This document shows, piece by piece, positions 46,850 through 58,364 of a stretch of 64,000 nt of DNA. Under the pieces are notes generated by a model. It was given only the letters and a program-made list of their open reading frames with translations, was not told the DNA's origin and searched no databases. Made by a program: the position numbers and the translations under genes. The DNA is from Dicyema japonicum (taxonomy: Eukaryota > Dicyemida > Rhombozoa > Dicyemidae): positions 45,156 through 109,155 of the forward strand of contig RDEW01000016.1 in the NCBI GenBank assembly GCA_011109175.1, given 5' to 3'. Every line of letters starts with the position of its first letter. The first letter of the stretch is position 1.

Positions 46850-48300
46850 GATATATCAGGCACAGCTGTAAGTGTTGTTGCGACTTTCATTAAAGCGGAT
46901 AAAGGTTCATCAGCAAGTCTTGTTCTTTTAGCAGTTTTCGTAAATTTCATAACTTAAAAAAGCTGCACACACATATGTCGAACCAAACATAGCAATGATT
47001 TTTGTAAAGGGTTTGACGAGTGACGCCGTCATCAGTGGATACTCATTGCGGAACTGGATTGTCTAGAAAGGACCCACACGCAAGAAAAAGAAAAAAGAAG
47101 TGAAGATCTTGGTTCTACGATTAGTTAAAATTAACTGTTCTTTACTTAAATAAAGTGTGTGTCCTGCCTATGCGGAGCTATAGATATTATGGCTCTCGTG
47201 AAAAGGCTATTAAAAAAATGATTTTTTTTGCAAAGTTTTAAAGTTTTTAAACTTTACAGGGATAAATGAAAAAGCAAGAATTNTAGTTAAAATTAACTGT
47301 TCTTTACTTAAATAAAGTGTGTGTCCTGCCTATGCGGAGCTATAGATATTATGGCTCTCGTGAAAAGGCTATTAAAAAATGATTTTTTTTTGCATTTTTA
47401 AAGTTTTTAAACTTTACAGGGATAAATGAAAAAGCAGGTATTTCAACCTCCAAATATTTAGCTTTAAGCATATAATCTGATCCTATTTCTAATAGCTCCA
47501 TTTGTAAGCTTTTATCTGCAATGGAAGCATTAAAATAGAATGGTGATGTGAATAATGAAAATTGTTGTTCAACAGATTAATCTTGAATTTCATTAAATCT
47601 TTCTTGAATTTCCTTTGACAACGATTCGTCTTGTCTTTCATCTTGGAAAAATACATTACAATATATGAAACAACGTACTCCTGAGCTCTTTGCACGTAGG
47701 AAAATGAACTAAATCTTCATATAATAGCTGAGACTTCCACAATTTTATTTTCGAATTAAACACTCGATTTCACCTGACAACTGAGTTATGAGCTTGTCTT
47801 TGCCCTGCAATTCCAAATTAAGGTCGTTCATGTGTGGTCAATCCACTGCAAATGCCAAATCTTTGATCCAAGATTTACTTATCATTTCGTGTGTGTTTTG
47901 GCCTTTCATTTTCATAAATAGAGTTATTTCTAGTCTCAACAAATAAATTTTTTAACAACTTTGTGAAGTGACTACCAGTGGACAGGAGTATAAAAAGGAA
48001 TGTCGCTGAACTAATTATTCATATCTATCTGCAGTTTACTAAACTGTTGGTGTTGAGGGGATGACCTCTGACATAGTTTACTGTTTTTGTGACCAAACTA
48101 ATCGCAGCATGTCGTCCAACCATATTCAGTGAACCATCGGTGCACAACATACAAGCTTCTTCAAATCAACGCCATAGTGAAAGAGAATTTGTAGTAGTTT
48201 TACAAAGATATCTTTACTTGTAGTAGTTTCGTGCATTGGTACCAGTTCGAGAAATTCTTTGTAAATATTAAAATCTTGCATGTGAATGGCACAGAAGAAG
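46850..48300 (-). mobile_element. hAT-type transposase relic (GTF2IRD2/ZBED5-like)
   Basis: On the minus strand broken frames read, from the right, a GVDLKKLVC-type block (48.2-48.1 kb), a HMNDLNLELQGKDKLI block (47.8 kb) and KIIAMFGSTYVC (47.0 kb). Last comes the C-terminal RTRLADEPLSALMKVATTLT (46.9 kb). These follow the order of hAT transposases of the GTF2IRD2/ZBED5 type, whose C-terminus dimerises. Many stops are present. A 47150-47215 insert (tattatggctctcgtgaaaa) matches a LINE tail and is doubled around the N at 47283. Only the C-terminal end is kept in the units at 57.8-58.0 and 63.2 kb. Confidence 0.65.
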
Positions 48301-48571
48301 CCCAACGAAGTGTTTCAACTGCCAACTCTATTGACACAAATCCTCCTTCTGTAAGGAGAAGAAATGATGTCTACGTTGCGCAGGGGAAAACGAGCTGATC
48401 TCCTGTGGGGAGACTGAGGGAAACACAATTAATCGCATAAATTGTAGCCAGTCCTCACATTGTGCCAGATATGGGGATGTCCAACCGCCAAGAAGTATGA
48501 TCAGAGGAGAGCAACTAAATCGATGGACAGGGGATAATAGGCGATATTGGGAGAACGTGGACAGCGAAGAC

Positions 48572-49300
48572 AGTTACGTCAAAGTCGGCACCTAAAATTT
48601 GTCGAAAATCAACCGAGGCCGCTCCCAATCTATCAGCGGAGGCATACAGGGAAATATCGGAGATTATGTCACGGCTAAACTATTTGTGCTCGATTGCACA
48701 CGTGGGTTTAATGGAGATGATGACCTTGGCTTTGAAGAAACAAGGTCACCCAAATGTTTGAAGCAAGGACTAAAAATAATGTTGAATGCCCGATCCCTAG
48801 GGAAAAGACATAATGAACTAGCACTACTTGCTAGAGCCTCCAAGATCGACATTTTGGTGGTCGAGGATAGCAAATTAAAGAAAGCGAAGAGTAATATAAT
48901 GACTGGATACAATTCTATGGCCGTTTTATAGGACGTTGGAGCATTTGCTGGTATGGGGACGTCAATTTTTTATCAGGACTGTCTCGGAATTTGTATTCCA
49001 AAAGTCGTTTGTGATGTATTGTGTGAATTTATAAGCATGGACGTTTGTTGCGACGGAATATAAATTAATGTTGGAGTTCTATACTCCAAAAATCTTGAGA
49101 CTTGTTCTGCAGATATCACTGAGTTCTCAACAAGAATCCCTACTATCTTAATTGGCGATATAATTCGATGAACACTAGTATGGTTGTAGAAAAAAAAATT
49201 AGAATGGACGACGTTTAGAATGATTGATTTAGTTGACCTTGTTTCTTAGATTACCGTCAAGTCCACTTTGTAATCCGTCAGTATAGCCAGCGACAAAAAC
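48572..49300 (+). mobile_element. LINE 5' part: leader ORF and endonuclease start
   Basis: One frame first reads VTSKSAPKICRKSTEAAPNL then AYREISEIMSRLNYL. Another continues MLNARSLGKRHNELALLARA, then KIDILVVEDSKLK, a typical jockey/CR1-like endonuclease start. Beyond about 48930 the frames break, but fragments such as VCDV and ILIGDI persist to about 49170. The leader block recurs at 58140-58360 and 63370-63780, where it ends the large repeat units. Confidence 0.6.
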
Positions 49301-49464
49301 TTATCTTCTGATCACATTTTAAAATTTTAACTAATATAAATCGATTATTATTCAAATAATTAAAATTGTTATTCTGAAATGGTTAACCATAGATCGTTCT
49401 AAAAAAGGGTTATTAGGTCAATAAATATTTATTTGCAAAAGAATTAAAGAAATCACATTCGTGA

Positions 49465-50049
49465 ATGATGGGGATTCGGCAAATAAGTTTAACGTCTTTT
49501 ATCTCTTTGGTTAAAGATAAAAGGATTAAGATTTTATTAATAACTATCATTTTGATATGTTTGATTCACAAACTGACAAAGATGAATGTGACATTTATTA
49601 TCAAAAATAAAACGTGTCAATCACTATTGAAAGGAAATCATGAAGTGATTTCAAAGTTGAAGGATGAATCAGACAAAACACGATTGAGTAATATTCGGGT
49701 AACAAACTACGCTGAACCCGCAAAATCAAGTGGATTTTTTTCACTGCCAATCTCTCATGAGGAGCAAGCAATTTCACTGGCCTACTTGTTGATTATTTAC
49801 AGAAACTCGAAACAAGTCGAACAACTGCTCAGAACAATTTATAGAACAAATAACCATTATTGTATCCACGTGGATAGAGAATCCGGTTCAGAATTTCTAC
49901 AGAGTATAAAAAATTTCACTAGCTGTCTCCCAAATGTGAGTGTCGTTAATACTCATGACGTCAAATGGGGGACAAGCACTACATTGCTCGCAGAGATAAA
50001 ATACACCCGAGGCCAAAACTCCTTAACTCTTTTGTTAATAAATCTTTAA
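49465..50049 (+). pseudogene. GT14 (core 2/I branching) glycosyltransferase, truncated
   Basis: The open frame has 194 codons. A short cytoplasmic tail and a single hydrophobic anchor (IKILLITIILICLIHKL, about residues 22-38) suit a type II Golgi protein. The start of the GT14 domain follows: ISLAYLLIIYRNSKQVEQLL, RTIYRTNNHYCIHVDRESGS and VKWGTSTTLLAEI. These match the FPLAY..VVHKD, YCIHVD and W.....QAD blocks of GCNT beta-1,6-GlcNAc transferases. The rest of the domain, including the GSAYF- and DEY-type blocks, is absent downstream. Normal length is about 400 residues. It is therefore a 3'-truncated fragment unless a long intron hides the rest. Confidence 0.75.
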
Positions 50050-52485
50050 TTATTAAAAATTAGCTTTAGTTGTGTGGTGATGCTTGTCGTTGAAAAAGGT
50101 CCTACAAAGAGGATCACTAGAATCAAAAAGACTATCTCTGGAGAGGTTTTAAAGAAGAGTTGTATTGAAAACGTTAAGGATCTGTTTTAAAGAAGAGTTG
50201 TATTGAAAATATCAAGGTGTTGTCTCTGGAACCTGCTTTTGAATACTCTGGGAATGTTTTTATACAAATCTCTGTTACGTCGAGTATGGTAACCATCAAA
50301 ATCTCTAACGTACTGTACTCGTTAGACTTGACAGGGTCTATCAGATTGAGCCACAAAGGCTCCGGGAACTTCCACTCCAAATTCAGAATGTCGTTTTACT
50401 AGCATATGCCTTTTCTACAAAAGAAATAGAAGACTCCCTCTTGCGAAAGTTCTAGCTGGATCAAGACCGGAGGCTATATTGCTTGTAGAGGGTAGCCGAG
50501 GCATTTTAAGTGTATAGGAATATCCATGCATATACAACAGCAGTCCTCATGAGCCTTGAGAGCGTGTCCATGGATACACGGCGTGCTAACCCATTCATGT
50601 AACTTACAGTGCAAAAAGATATGTGACAGTTGGAAAAAATCTTAGCTGAGGCGGGAGCGAAGACACATGGGAAACCATGTAACTATTCTAAACAGTTTAT
50701 TTAACATTTTTTTCATAAAGTTAATAATTAAAAAATCACACATTATTCACTTCACATGCGTCTATCCACTCATTGTAGACATCAGTGGATTCACTCAAAT
50801 CTAGGGATATTTCAAAACAGTATTACAGTTGAGAATGCATTGAAACCTCTCCTTGCAGACATTACTAGTAATTGTGCCAACATTCCGGACATTTTCACTG
50901 CGGTAGTGAATAAATCGAAATACAGTTTTACGTAACAGCTTTTTTCGTGACTACAAAAATGGCAGACAAAATATTTATCCAATACCTTTTAAATTTGTTT
51001 CTTAGCAAAAACACGAAGACTTTTTTTCTTCTTCGCCATGCATACAAAAATGATAATATTTAAATTTTAAATAATTTAATTTATAAAAAAAATATCACTA
51101 ATAATTAACATTAAGATCTTTGTGCATCGGTTATCGACAAATGTGGGCGTTTCCGACAACAATGGCTATTCCATGGTCCCTTCGCAGGTCTGCAAGTTGT
51201 CCTGTGATAGTTTTCCTGTTTTTTCGTTANGACAAAATATTTATCCAATACCTTTTAAATTAGTTTCGTAGCAAAAACACGGGGACTTTTCTTCTTCTTC
51301 GCCATCCACACAAAGATGATAATATTTAAATTTTAAATAATTTAATTTATAAAAAAATATCACTAATAATTAACATTAAGATCTTTGTGCATCGGTTACC
51401 GACAACAATGGCTATTCCATGGTCCCTTCGCAGGTCTGCTAGTTGTCCTGTGATAGTTTTCCGGTTTTTTCGTTACGGAATTGCTGATTGTTTTTTACGT
51501 GAGATCTTCTTATCAAAAGAACTGATAGTCATGCCGTCGGGACTATTTCCGTCTCCACTATACAAACTGGGCGAGTTCAATAGCTGCAGGTAAACCGGCA
51601 ACCTCTTGTCTACGTGTGTTTAGATCTAAATTAGTTAAAGTTTATGCATAGAGTCGGTATAATTAAGTTTTGCGCCTTACCACAGATACTGATAATCAGA
51701 TACAATAATATGGACATATGTCTGATCTCGTGCAGATATGATCACGGACAATTTTTTTCAGTGAAAGCATCCACGTTAATTTGAGGATGAGATTTTGGAG
51801 AGTGTATATAGGCCCCCTGCTTCATCTAGCTACGTTTTGAATTCCTTAGGCCACCTCTTCTTCTGTTCGGATCTCCTTCCTTGTTCTGAACAGCGCTAAA
51901 TACATATGACGGATCTCTTGGAGTCTCCGTTCATGGCTGTGACGTTCTCTTTAGCCACCGGTTTCCTTCACTCGGCAAAAGTGGAGGTAAATAAATAAAT
52001 TAAAAGTTAATAACTAACTGAATGTAGAAGCACGAGTGCTTGCAATTTTTAAAGAATGATGCCAGCCTTCACAAAAGTTATTGATTTAGAGTCAGCAACT
52101 TATGCTAATTATTTGAATTCTACATCTGGCAGGGAAACGTGGGCAATGACATAGTTGACGGTAGTCGAGATGCCCTTTCCAAATATCCTCCGGAGAGGTT
52201 AAATCAACCTTAAAAAGATAAAGTCATTAGTGAATGGCATGTCACACTTACTGGATGACTTACACTTCTTTCATTCACAAAAAGATAATTTTTCATCAGG
52301 TGGTTAGAGTCTCTCATAAAAGCTATTTCATAAAAACACACAAAAATGACTTAATTTACTGCCAATAAGTAAACTTTTAGATTTTATGGTGGAGTGGGTC
52401 TAACACTTTCTGTGAAAAATAAAAACCGATCTGATAAATTTGGCAAAAATACTAAAATCACATGTAAATATCGCGCCTAATGGAG
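50050..52485. other. Repeat-rich intergenic region
   Basis: No intact gene. 50940-51228 and 51231-51480 are near-identical and flank a single N, so one is probably an assembly duplicate. 51890-51995 matches 12140-12430. A minus frame at 50174-50380 is open for 68 codons but I do not recognise it. Confidence 0.45.
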
Positions 52486-52489
52486 AAAA

Positions 52490-53250
52490 TCGTATTCTGG
52501 AAAATTAAACACTATTTGCCCGACTGCCACTTTCAACATGGTTTCAAATGTGAAAGTTCAAATACGACACATTTGACTTTACTGGCTCAATTTTAATCAG
52601 AAGCGTTCAACGAACCAAACGCCATATACAGACAATATTGGTTTCTCTGGACATCCAGAAGGCGTTCGATTATTTCTCAAGAAAATTCCTCACAAAAAGG
52701 TTTTTGACACCCCCATTCACCCGGCTTTGAAATGATTGATAGCCAATTTTCTTTCCGGAAGAAAAGGACATGTCTGTATAGGCCATGCAAGATCGAGGTC
52801 CCGTCTTCTACCAAATGGCGTCCCTCAAGAATTGTCCCTCTCTCCGGCGCTACTTAATTTAATCCTAAACCATTTACTATGTCCTGCAGGACCAGATTAA
52901 ATGCCTTTTACATGTGCTGACGATTTAATTATCTCTAGCAGGACAAACACGTGAAATAGCAAAATCAGAGCTTCAGTCACATATTGATGACCTGGTTGTA
53001 TTTGATGAATTGAGCATAAATGAAGACTCTTTACATTTACAGATTCATCCAACTATTCTGGGAGTGACATTAGACCCTTTGATAACATTTTCTCAACATG
53101 TAAAGAACGTTATGACAAGGCGTGGACTACATTTACAGATTCATCCAACTATTCTGGGAGTGACATTAGACCCTTTGATAACATTTTCTCAACATGTAAA
53201 GAACGTTATGACAAAGCGTGGACGATGTGTATACTGGAAAAAATAGGATT
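52490..53250 (+). mobile_element. LINE reverse transcriptase fragment
   Basis: Broken plus frames give QHGFKCESSNTTHLTLLAQ, VSLDIQKAFDY, ANFLSGRKGHVCIG, LLPNGVPQELSLSPALLN and ADDLIISS. These are reverse transcriptase blocks in the right order for a CR1/jockey-like LINE. Final frames read IHPTILGVTLDPLITFSQHV. No endonuclease precedes them directly. The piece at 48.6-49.3 kb might be the matching 5' part. Confidence 0.75.
53022..53233 (+). repeat. 106-bp tandem duplication inside LINE
   Basis: Two head-to-tail copies (53022-53127 and 53128-53233) start tacatttacagattcatcc and differ at very few bases, for example gacaagg versus gacaaag. Both encode IHPTILGVTLDPLITFSQHV, and the frame stays open across them. 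Confidence 0.9.
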
Positions 53251-53810
53251 TCCAAACACCGCCGATATTTTTAAGGATTTTTTGACATTCTGCCATTCCA
53301 TAGCGATCACGTACCTTTAGGATCTCAAAGGCTATTTCGAGATTTTTTATGGCGAACAGGTACCTCTTTTGCTTAGCCGGTTTTTGGTCAATCGATTGGT
53401 AAAGATTAAACTGGCTGTTAATTCATATTCCCATACTTTCTCGGTGAGTAAAATATTTCTGTTTTTTGTCGCATTATTGTATTTGGTTTGGTCCGTGACC
53501 AGGCGAAGCAGATTTGTTCCCAGGATGAGCATCCAACCACAAATTTCCCTCCTATACTGGGAATTGAAGAAGTCGTATTTGAAAAGGTTCATCTGATCTC
53601 AGTGATAAGGGTAACTGGATTCCAAGGGCAACGAACAACGTTATGAACGCATAAACTGAGAAATTCACACATAGTCTTATGGATCCCACGGGCCCGTATT
53701 TTTACGTAAACAAGATCCGAACCTTAACGTTGGACCTCATCGAAAGCCACGATTTCACTTTTCTCGCTGAATTCAAGCGAAAGTACGGTAGGACAGTCGC
53801 TATAAATTAG
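53250..53810 (-). CDS. Unrecognised, possibly spliced membrane protein fragment
   Basis: I do not recognise this. Minus frames read GPVGSIRLCVNFSVYAFITL followed by FVALGIQLPLSLRSDEPF, a likely membrane helix. Then come REICGWMLILGTNLLRLVTD, KVWEYELTASLIFTNR and AIKNLEIAFEILKVRDRYGM. The frames are longer and more protein-like than the surrounding repeats, and short GT-AG introns could join them. I could not build a full model, nor exclude an old transposon on either strand. Confidence 0.25.
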
Positions 53811-55222
53811 TAAAGGGGTAACTTTGAGCACGAAATGAGCAAGGAAGTAAATTATCCCTCATCGACTAACATTGACAAAAATTCTACGAAGTTCAAAATA
53901 TTAACGAAAAATTAATTTTAATTGTAAAAATCATTTATTTTTATCTAATTAGACAAGTCTTTGCTATTTTATTGAATAACATTGCCATCTTTGTTTTCCA
54001 ATGTTACCATTTTAGTTGAAGAGATTGCTTTGACGTAATAGATACAGATACCTATATTTCATTCAGAGTAACTTTTCGAGTTTCATTCAGAGCATGCGGG
54101 CCATGTTTGACATTTCTGCTCTAGAAATTCTAAAATATTTTAAAAAATATTAGATTTGCATAAATTATTTAATTTTAATACATTCTGAAATATTGGAATT
54201 ACTTTTAAAAGATTTTTGAACACACCTAACTAGAAAAGTTTCATAAGTACGATTTATAGGTCGGAGAGCTCGAACTACTGTGATCAGTTCGTCAATCTAT
54301 ACTGTGTTAGGCCCGGGTGAGTTTTTCTGTGTTGAGTCAAATTGAGCCGCAGGCTCCACTCCTGGTGGTGTTCATATGTCAATTCGTTTAAGTTTCAGCT
54401 TAGCAAAGCATACTGGCCCCAGAGTCCAAAGACTATGGTTTCCCAGAAGCAACCCACTAATATACTAATACTTATTAGCGAAGAACTNGTTCGTCAATCC
54501 ATACTGTGTTAGGCCCGGGTGAGTTTTTCTGTGTTGAGACAAATTGAGCCGCAGGCTCCACTCCTGGTGGTGTCTATATGTGAATTCCTTTAAGTTTCAG
54601 CTTAGCAAAGCATACTGGCCCCAGAGCCCAAAGACTATGGTTTCCCAGAAGCAACCCACTAATATACTAATACTTATTAGCGAAGAACTTGTTTGACGTT
54701 ATCTTATCAACTTCGATTCTCTACTTTCGTTCTTGATTAGTGAAAACATCACTTTATCTCATCCAAGACATTCCTCTATAAACCTGAATGTAATGGAACA
54801 CGTTTAGCCAATAAAATCAATGATCAATAATCATATAATTCCGTTCATAACCATATATCGTGATAAATTAGCATTTCAAACCAAACCATAGCTACTTATT
54901 ATTATCAGCATAGATCATTTTAGCAATCAGTTCGATACAATCACACCCAGCTATTACGACCACAATGAATGCAAATGAATTAAGTTTCAAACCGAAGATC
55001 TCGACTATTTGCGCAATATAAGTGGACTTGAAAAAGTTTTGACAATTTACTCTGAAAGATTGATAGCGAATCTCGTGAAAGTTCTGAGATCCTCAGGAGC
55101 AGCGTTGATTCCGTGAACGCCTCTGTATTGCACTTGAAATAGATGTGTTTTTAAGATTGTCCGATTTTGATACACCACCCAGAAATTAAGATTGTCCGGT
55201 TGTACTCATTTGGGATGGTCTA

Positions 55223-55483
55223 GTGACTTCACATGCATGGAAGTATGCAATATCTTTAAATAAACATGAAAGAACGTATGCATATGTTAAATCGCAAGTA
55301 ATCAAGAAGACTTTGGAAAGTATGATAGTGTCATTTAGGAACGAAGTCGATGTTTCGCGGCGTTATGGTAAGCTTAATGAAGGTATAAAGAAAATTTACA
55401 CTCGGTCTGATAATAAAGAAATTCAAAAGAAGAGTGTGAGCGAAATAAAGGACTGTGACAATTGGGTTTACTCCCATAGTTAA
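55223..55483 (+). CDS. Small hypothetical ORF, broken in the second unit
   Basis: This is an 86-codon frame, Lys- and Ser-rich (KHERTYAYVKSQVIKKTLES; NEVDVSRRYGKLNEGIKKIY; NWVYSHS at the end). The homologous stretch at 60685-60940 keeps most residues but has two TAG codons. It may be an exon of an unrecognised gene or just part of the repeat. The end of the frame was also duplicated around the N at 55583. Function unknown. Confidence 0.3.
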   Translation: MTSHAWKYAISLNKHERTYAYVKSQVIKKTLESMIVSFRNEVDVSRRYGKLNEGIKKIYTRSDNKEIQKKSVSEIKDCDNWVYSHS

Positions 55484-55747
55484 TTGAAGAGAAAACGAAT
55501 CGGATAGATACATTTAATTAGAATTAATCCTTTAAGATAAAATAAATTTTTTTGTTGTAAAAAAATAAAAAAGAATATTTGANAATTGGGTTTACTCCCA
55601 TAGTTAATTGAAGAGAAAACGAATTGGATAGATAACATTTAATTAGAATTAATCTTTTAAGATAAAATAATTTTTTTTGTTGTAAAAAAATAAAAAAGAA
55701 TATTTGATAATTACTCTTTTAAAATAAAATATAAACAATTAATTAAA

Positions 55748-56917
55748 ATGATTGGCCTGATTTTCTATACTTGCCCTTTATTTTTTACTTACTTTATTTC
55801 GTCATCAATCCATTTCAAATATGAATCAATTAATGATTTCATCAAAGAGGATGAATATTATGAAATCCAATGGAATAATTTCATGGAAAAATATAGTCAA
55901 ATTAATTTTCACTTTAGATAAATCATATTCAGGGTTGGAATACTATGTCAGAAAGGCTATTTTTACAGAACAGCTAAGATTTATTAACAATCACAATTTG
56001 CTTTCAAAGCAAGGCATAGTTACTTATGATTTAGGAATAAATGAGTTTGCTGACATGGTTAAATTACATTATATTTTCGTAGACAAGAAATGAAATTATC
56101 AAACCCACCAAATTATCTGGTTCGTATATTTCTTATGAATCGTACGAAAATGAATTACTTGAAGATTATACAGTCCATTTAAATGAAATGAGATATCCTT
56201 TAAATTTTGATTGGAGAAAGCGAAACTTTGTTACTAGAATTAAATCTCAGAGACATGGATGCGGCGCATGTTATTCATTTGGCGCTGTTAACGACTGTAT
56301 AATGTATTTAGTTGGCTACGCTGGAGTCTCATTTGGCAATCAAACACAATATTCATGTATCCATGAGCGAACAAAACATTATTGACTGTTCAAAAAATCT
56401 TGGATGCAAAGGAGGAACTGCAGAACAAGTCTATAAATACGTAATGAAAAACGGAGGAATTAATTCTGAAAAGCGATATCCATATACGGCTAAGGTATTT
56501 TTGCAAATAATTACATAGGAGGGTAAATGCAAGTATGAGGGAAAACCGAATATTAGATTTAATTTGATTGGTTATAAAAGAATTAAAAATGGTGATGAAA
56601 AAATGCTTATGCATGTTCTCGTGAAGGTCGGTCCTGTTACTGTTGATTTTTATTCTACCTCCCGATTCTTTCATGTTTATCATCGAGGTAAATATAAATG
56701 AAACATTTAAGGAATATTCAATATCAAAAATTGTTCAAATTTTAGAACTACTCATGTAATGTCTGTTGTCGGTTATGGAATTTTGAAGGGGGGAAAGTAT
56801 TGGCTTATAAAAAATGGATGGGGAAAAAAATGGGGAATTCATGGATACTTGAAACTGGAACGCGGAAAGAATAACTGCAACTTTCCTACACATGGTATTT
56901 ATCCTATAATCAAATAA
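55748..56917 (+). CDS. Cathepsin L-like cysteine protease, copy 1
   Basis: This is a papain-family (C1A) secreted or lysosomal protease. Six exons, introns 55896-55917, 56058-56082, 56287-56311, 56495-56518 and 56688-56711 (22-25 nt). Exons total 1050 nt, 349 aa. There is a signal peptide ([19 protein letters not shown]). The I29-type propeptide has [20 protein letters not shown] and GINEFADM. Mature domain blocks are [16 protein letters not shown], the active-site [34 protein letters not shown] and [18 protein letters not shown] carries the catalytic His and [11 protein letters not shown] the catalytic Asn. The residue after the nucleophile is Tyr where almost all papain-like enzymes have Trp. 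The gene sits inside a repeat unit and has a near-identical copy 5,335 bp downstream. Confidence 0.93.
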
Positions 56918-58130
56918 TTTGACCTTCAAATTAGTTTACTTATGGGTTTAAGTAATTAAATGGTTTAAATAATTAATTGAGATACTCATGATTTTATTTA
57001 ATAATTTAATGAGTGCTCTTACCAGCTTAAATCATGAAAAGTCCGTCTCAATTTTCAGATGAACTGGGTGTTAGTATCACGTATGTGCTCCAACGTCACC
57101 TAAAAAAGGTGGCTTGGTATGGTATTTAAATGAAATAATCAAACGATGGTCGTAAAGTAGCCGCCTTCACTGCATAGCTATTCCTCACAAATGGCTGTGA
57201 GAATCATTCAAATAGCGAAAAGCTTTAATGTAAATCTCCTGGTATGTAAATATCAGATTCCCCATAATCCCTGGAATTAAAACGACAAAGGTGCGATGGA
57301 ATCAAATGTTTTAACTGCAAGTGGAACAAAAAAAACATCCTCAGGTAGGACTTCGTATTTATCTATCGGCCTTAGAAGCACTTTTGTGTCGGTTCCATAG
57401 GAGGTATATGTCGGTAAAGGTGTTCTCCACACAAGAGGTTTACTGGATGATGTAAATATTCCTTCTACCCATTCACCTANCATAATCCCTGGAATTAAAA
57501 CGACAAAGGTGCGATGGAATCGGATGTTTTAACTGCAAGTGGAACAAAAAAAACATCCTCGGGTAGGACTTCGTATTTATCTATCGGCCTTAGAAGCACT
57601 TTTGTGTCGGTTCCATAGGAGGTATATGTCGGTAAAGGTGTTCTCCCAGACAAGAGGTTTACTGGATGATGTAAATATCCCTTCTACCCATTCACTAAAA
57701 TAATAAGTCACGTGATACACAAAAACTTATTTCGGGGAAAAGAGACACGAGCTTTTTCTTTCCGAACCTTTTATAAGAAAAATATTTTTATAAAGAATAA
57801 TCAAAAATAAAGAAACTTGATCACATATGTTGAACCAAACATAGCAATGATTTTTGTCGCAAACTTTTTAAAGTTTTTAAACTTTCCTTCTTTCCGAACC
57901 TTTTATAAGAAAAATATTTTTATAAAGAACAACCAAAAATAAAGAAACTTAATCACATATGTCGAACCAAACATAGCAATGATTTTTGTCGCAAACTTTT
58001 TAAAGTTTTTAAACTTTCCAGGAATTTATGAAAAGAAAGTAAGGTATCACAACCTCCAAATATTTAGCTTTAAGTATAGAATCTGCAACTAAAACGATGG
58101 ACATACGATAATAGGCGATATTGTGAGAAC

Positions 58131-58364
58131 GTGAACAGAAAAGCAGTAAGGTCAAAGTCGGCACCTAAAATTTGTCCAAAATCAAAAAGTCCCATCAATA
58201 AATCAGAGAAGGTATATACGGAAATATCGGAGATTATGTTTCGACTAAACTATTTGAGATCAAATGCACAGGTATGTTTAATAGAGATGGTGACGTTGGC
58301 TATGAAAAAGCAAAATACGCACGTTCCGGAATTTGTTCACCTACTTCTAGTAAACCCAATATGA
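58131..58364 (+). repeat. Leader-ORF block of the LINE, repeat copy
   Basis: The frame SKSAPKICPKSKSPINKSEK, then YTEISEIMFRLNYL and MVTLAMKKQNTHV, is homologous to the leader at 48572. It also matches 63359-63590 and the partial duplicate after the N at 63612. Conservation of the reading frame across copies suggests it was once coding (LINE ORF1-like). It is not an independent gene. Confidence 0.5.

Larger units (their letters stand above)
45110..48560 (+). repeat. Large complex repeat unit, copy 1 (no protease)
   Basis: Marker blocks occur here in the same order as in the units at 53.8-58.4 and 58.4-63.8 kb. They are: ctcatccaagacattc and the ataaattagcatt block; ctattttcgtttggtgtcc; caactttcagatgaactgg with gtggcttagtattg; agctattcc; agagacacgagctt; and ccaaacatagcaatgattttt; then acgtcaaagtcggcacc at the end. 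In this copy ccctaatcgt runs directly into caactttcag. In the other two copies a 2.4-kb block with a cathepsin gene lies at that point. The unit contains the remains of a hAT transposase. Confidence 0.75.
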
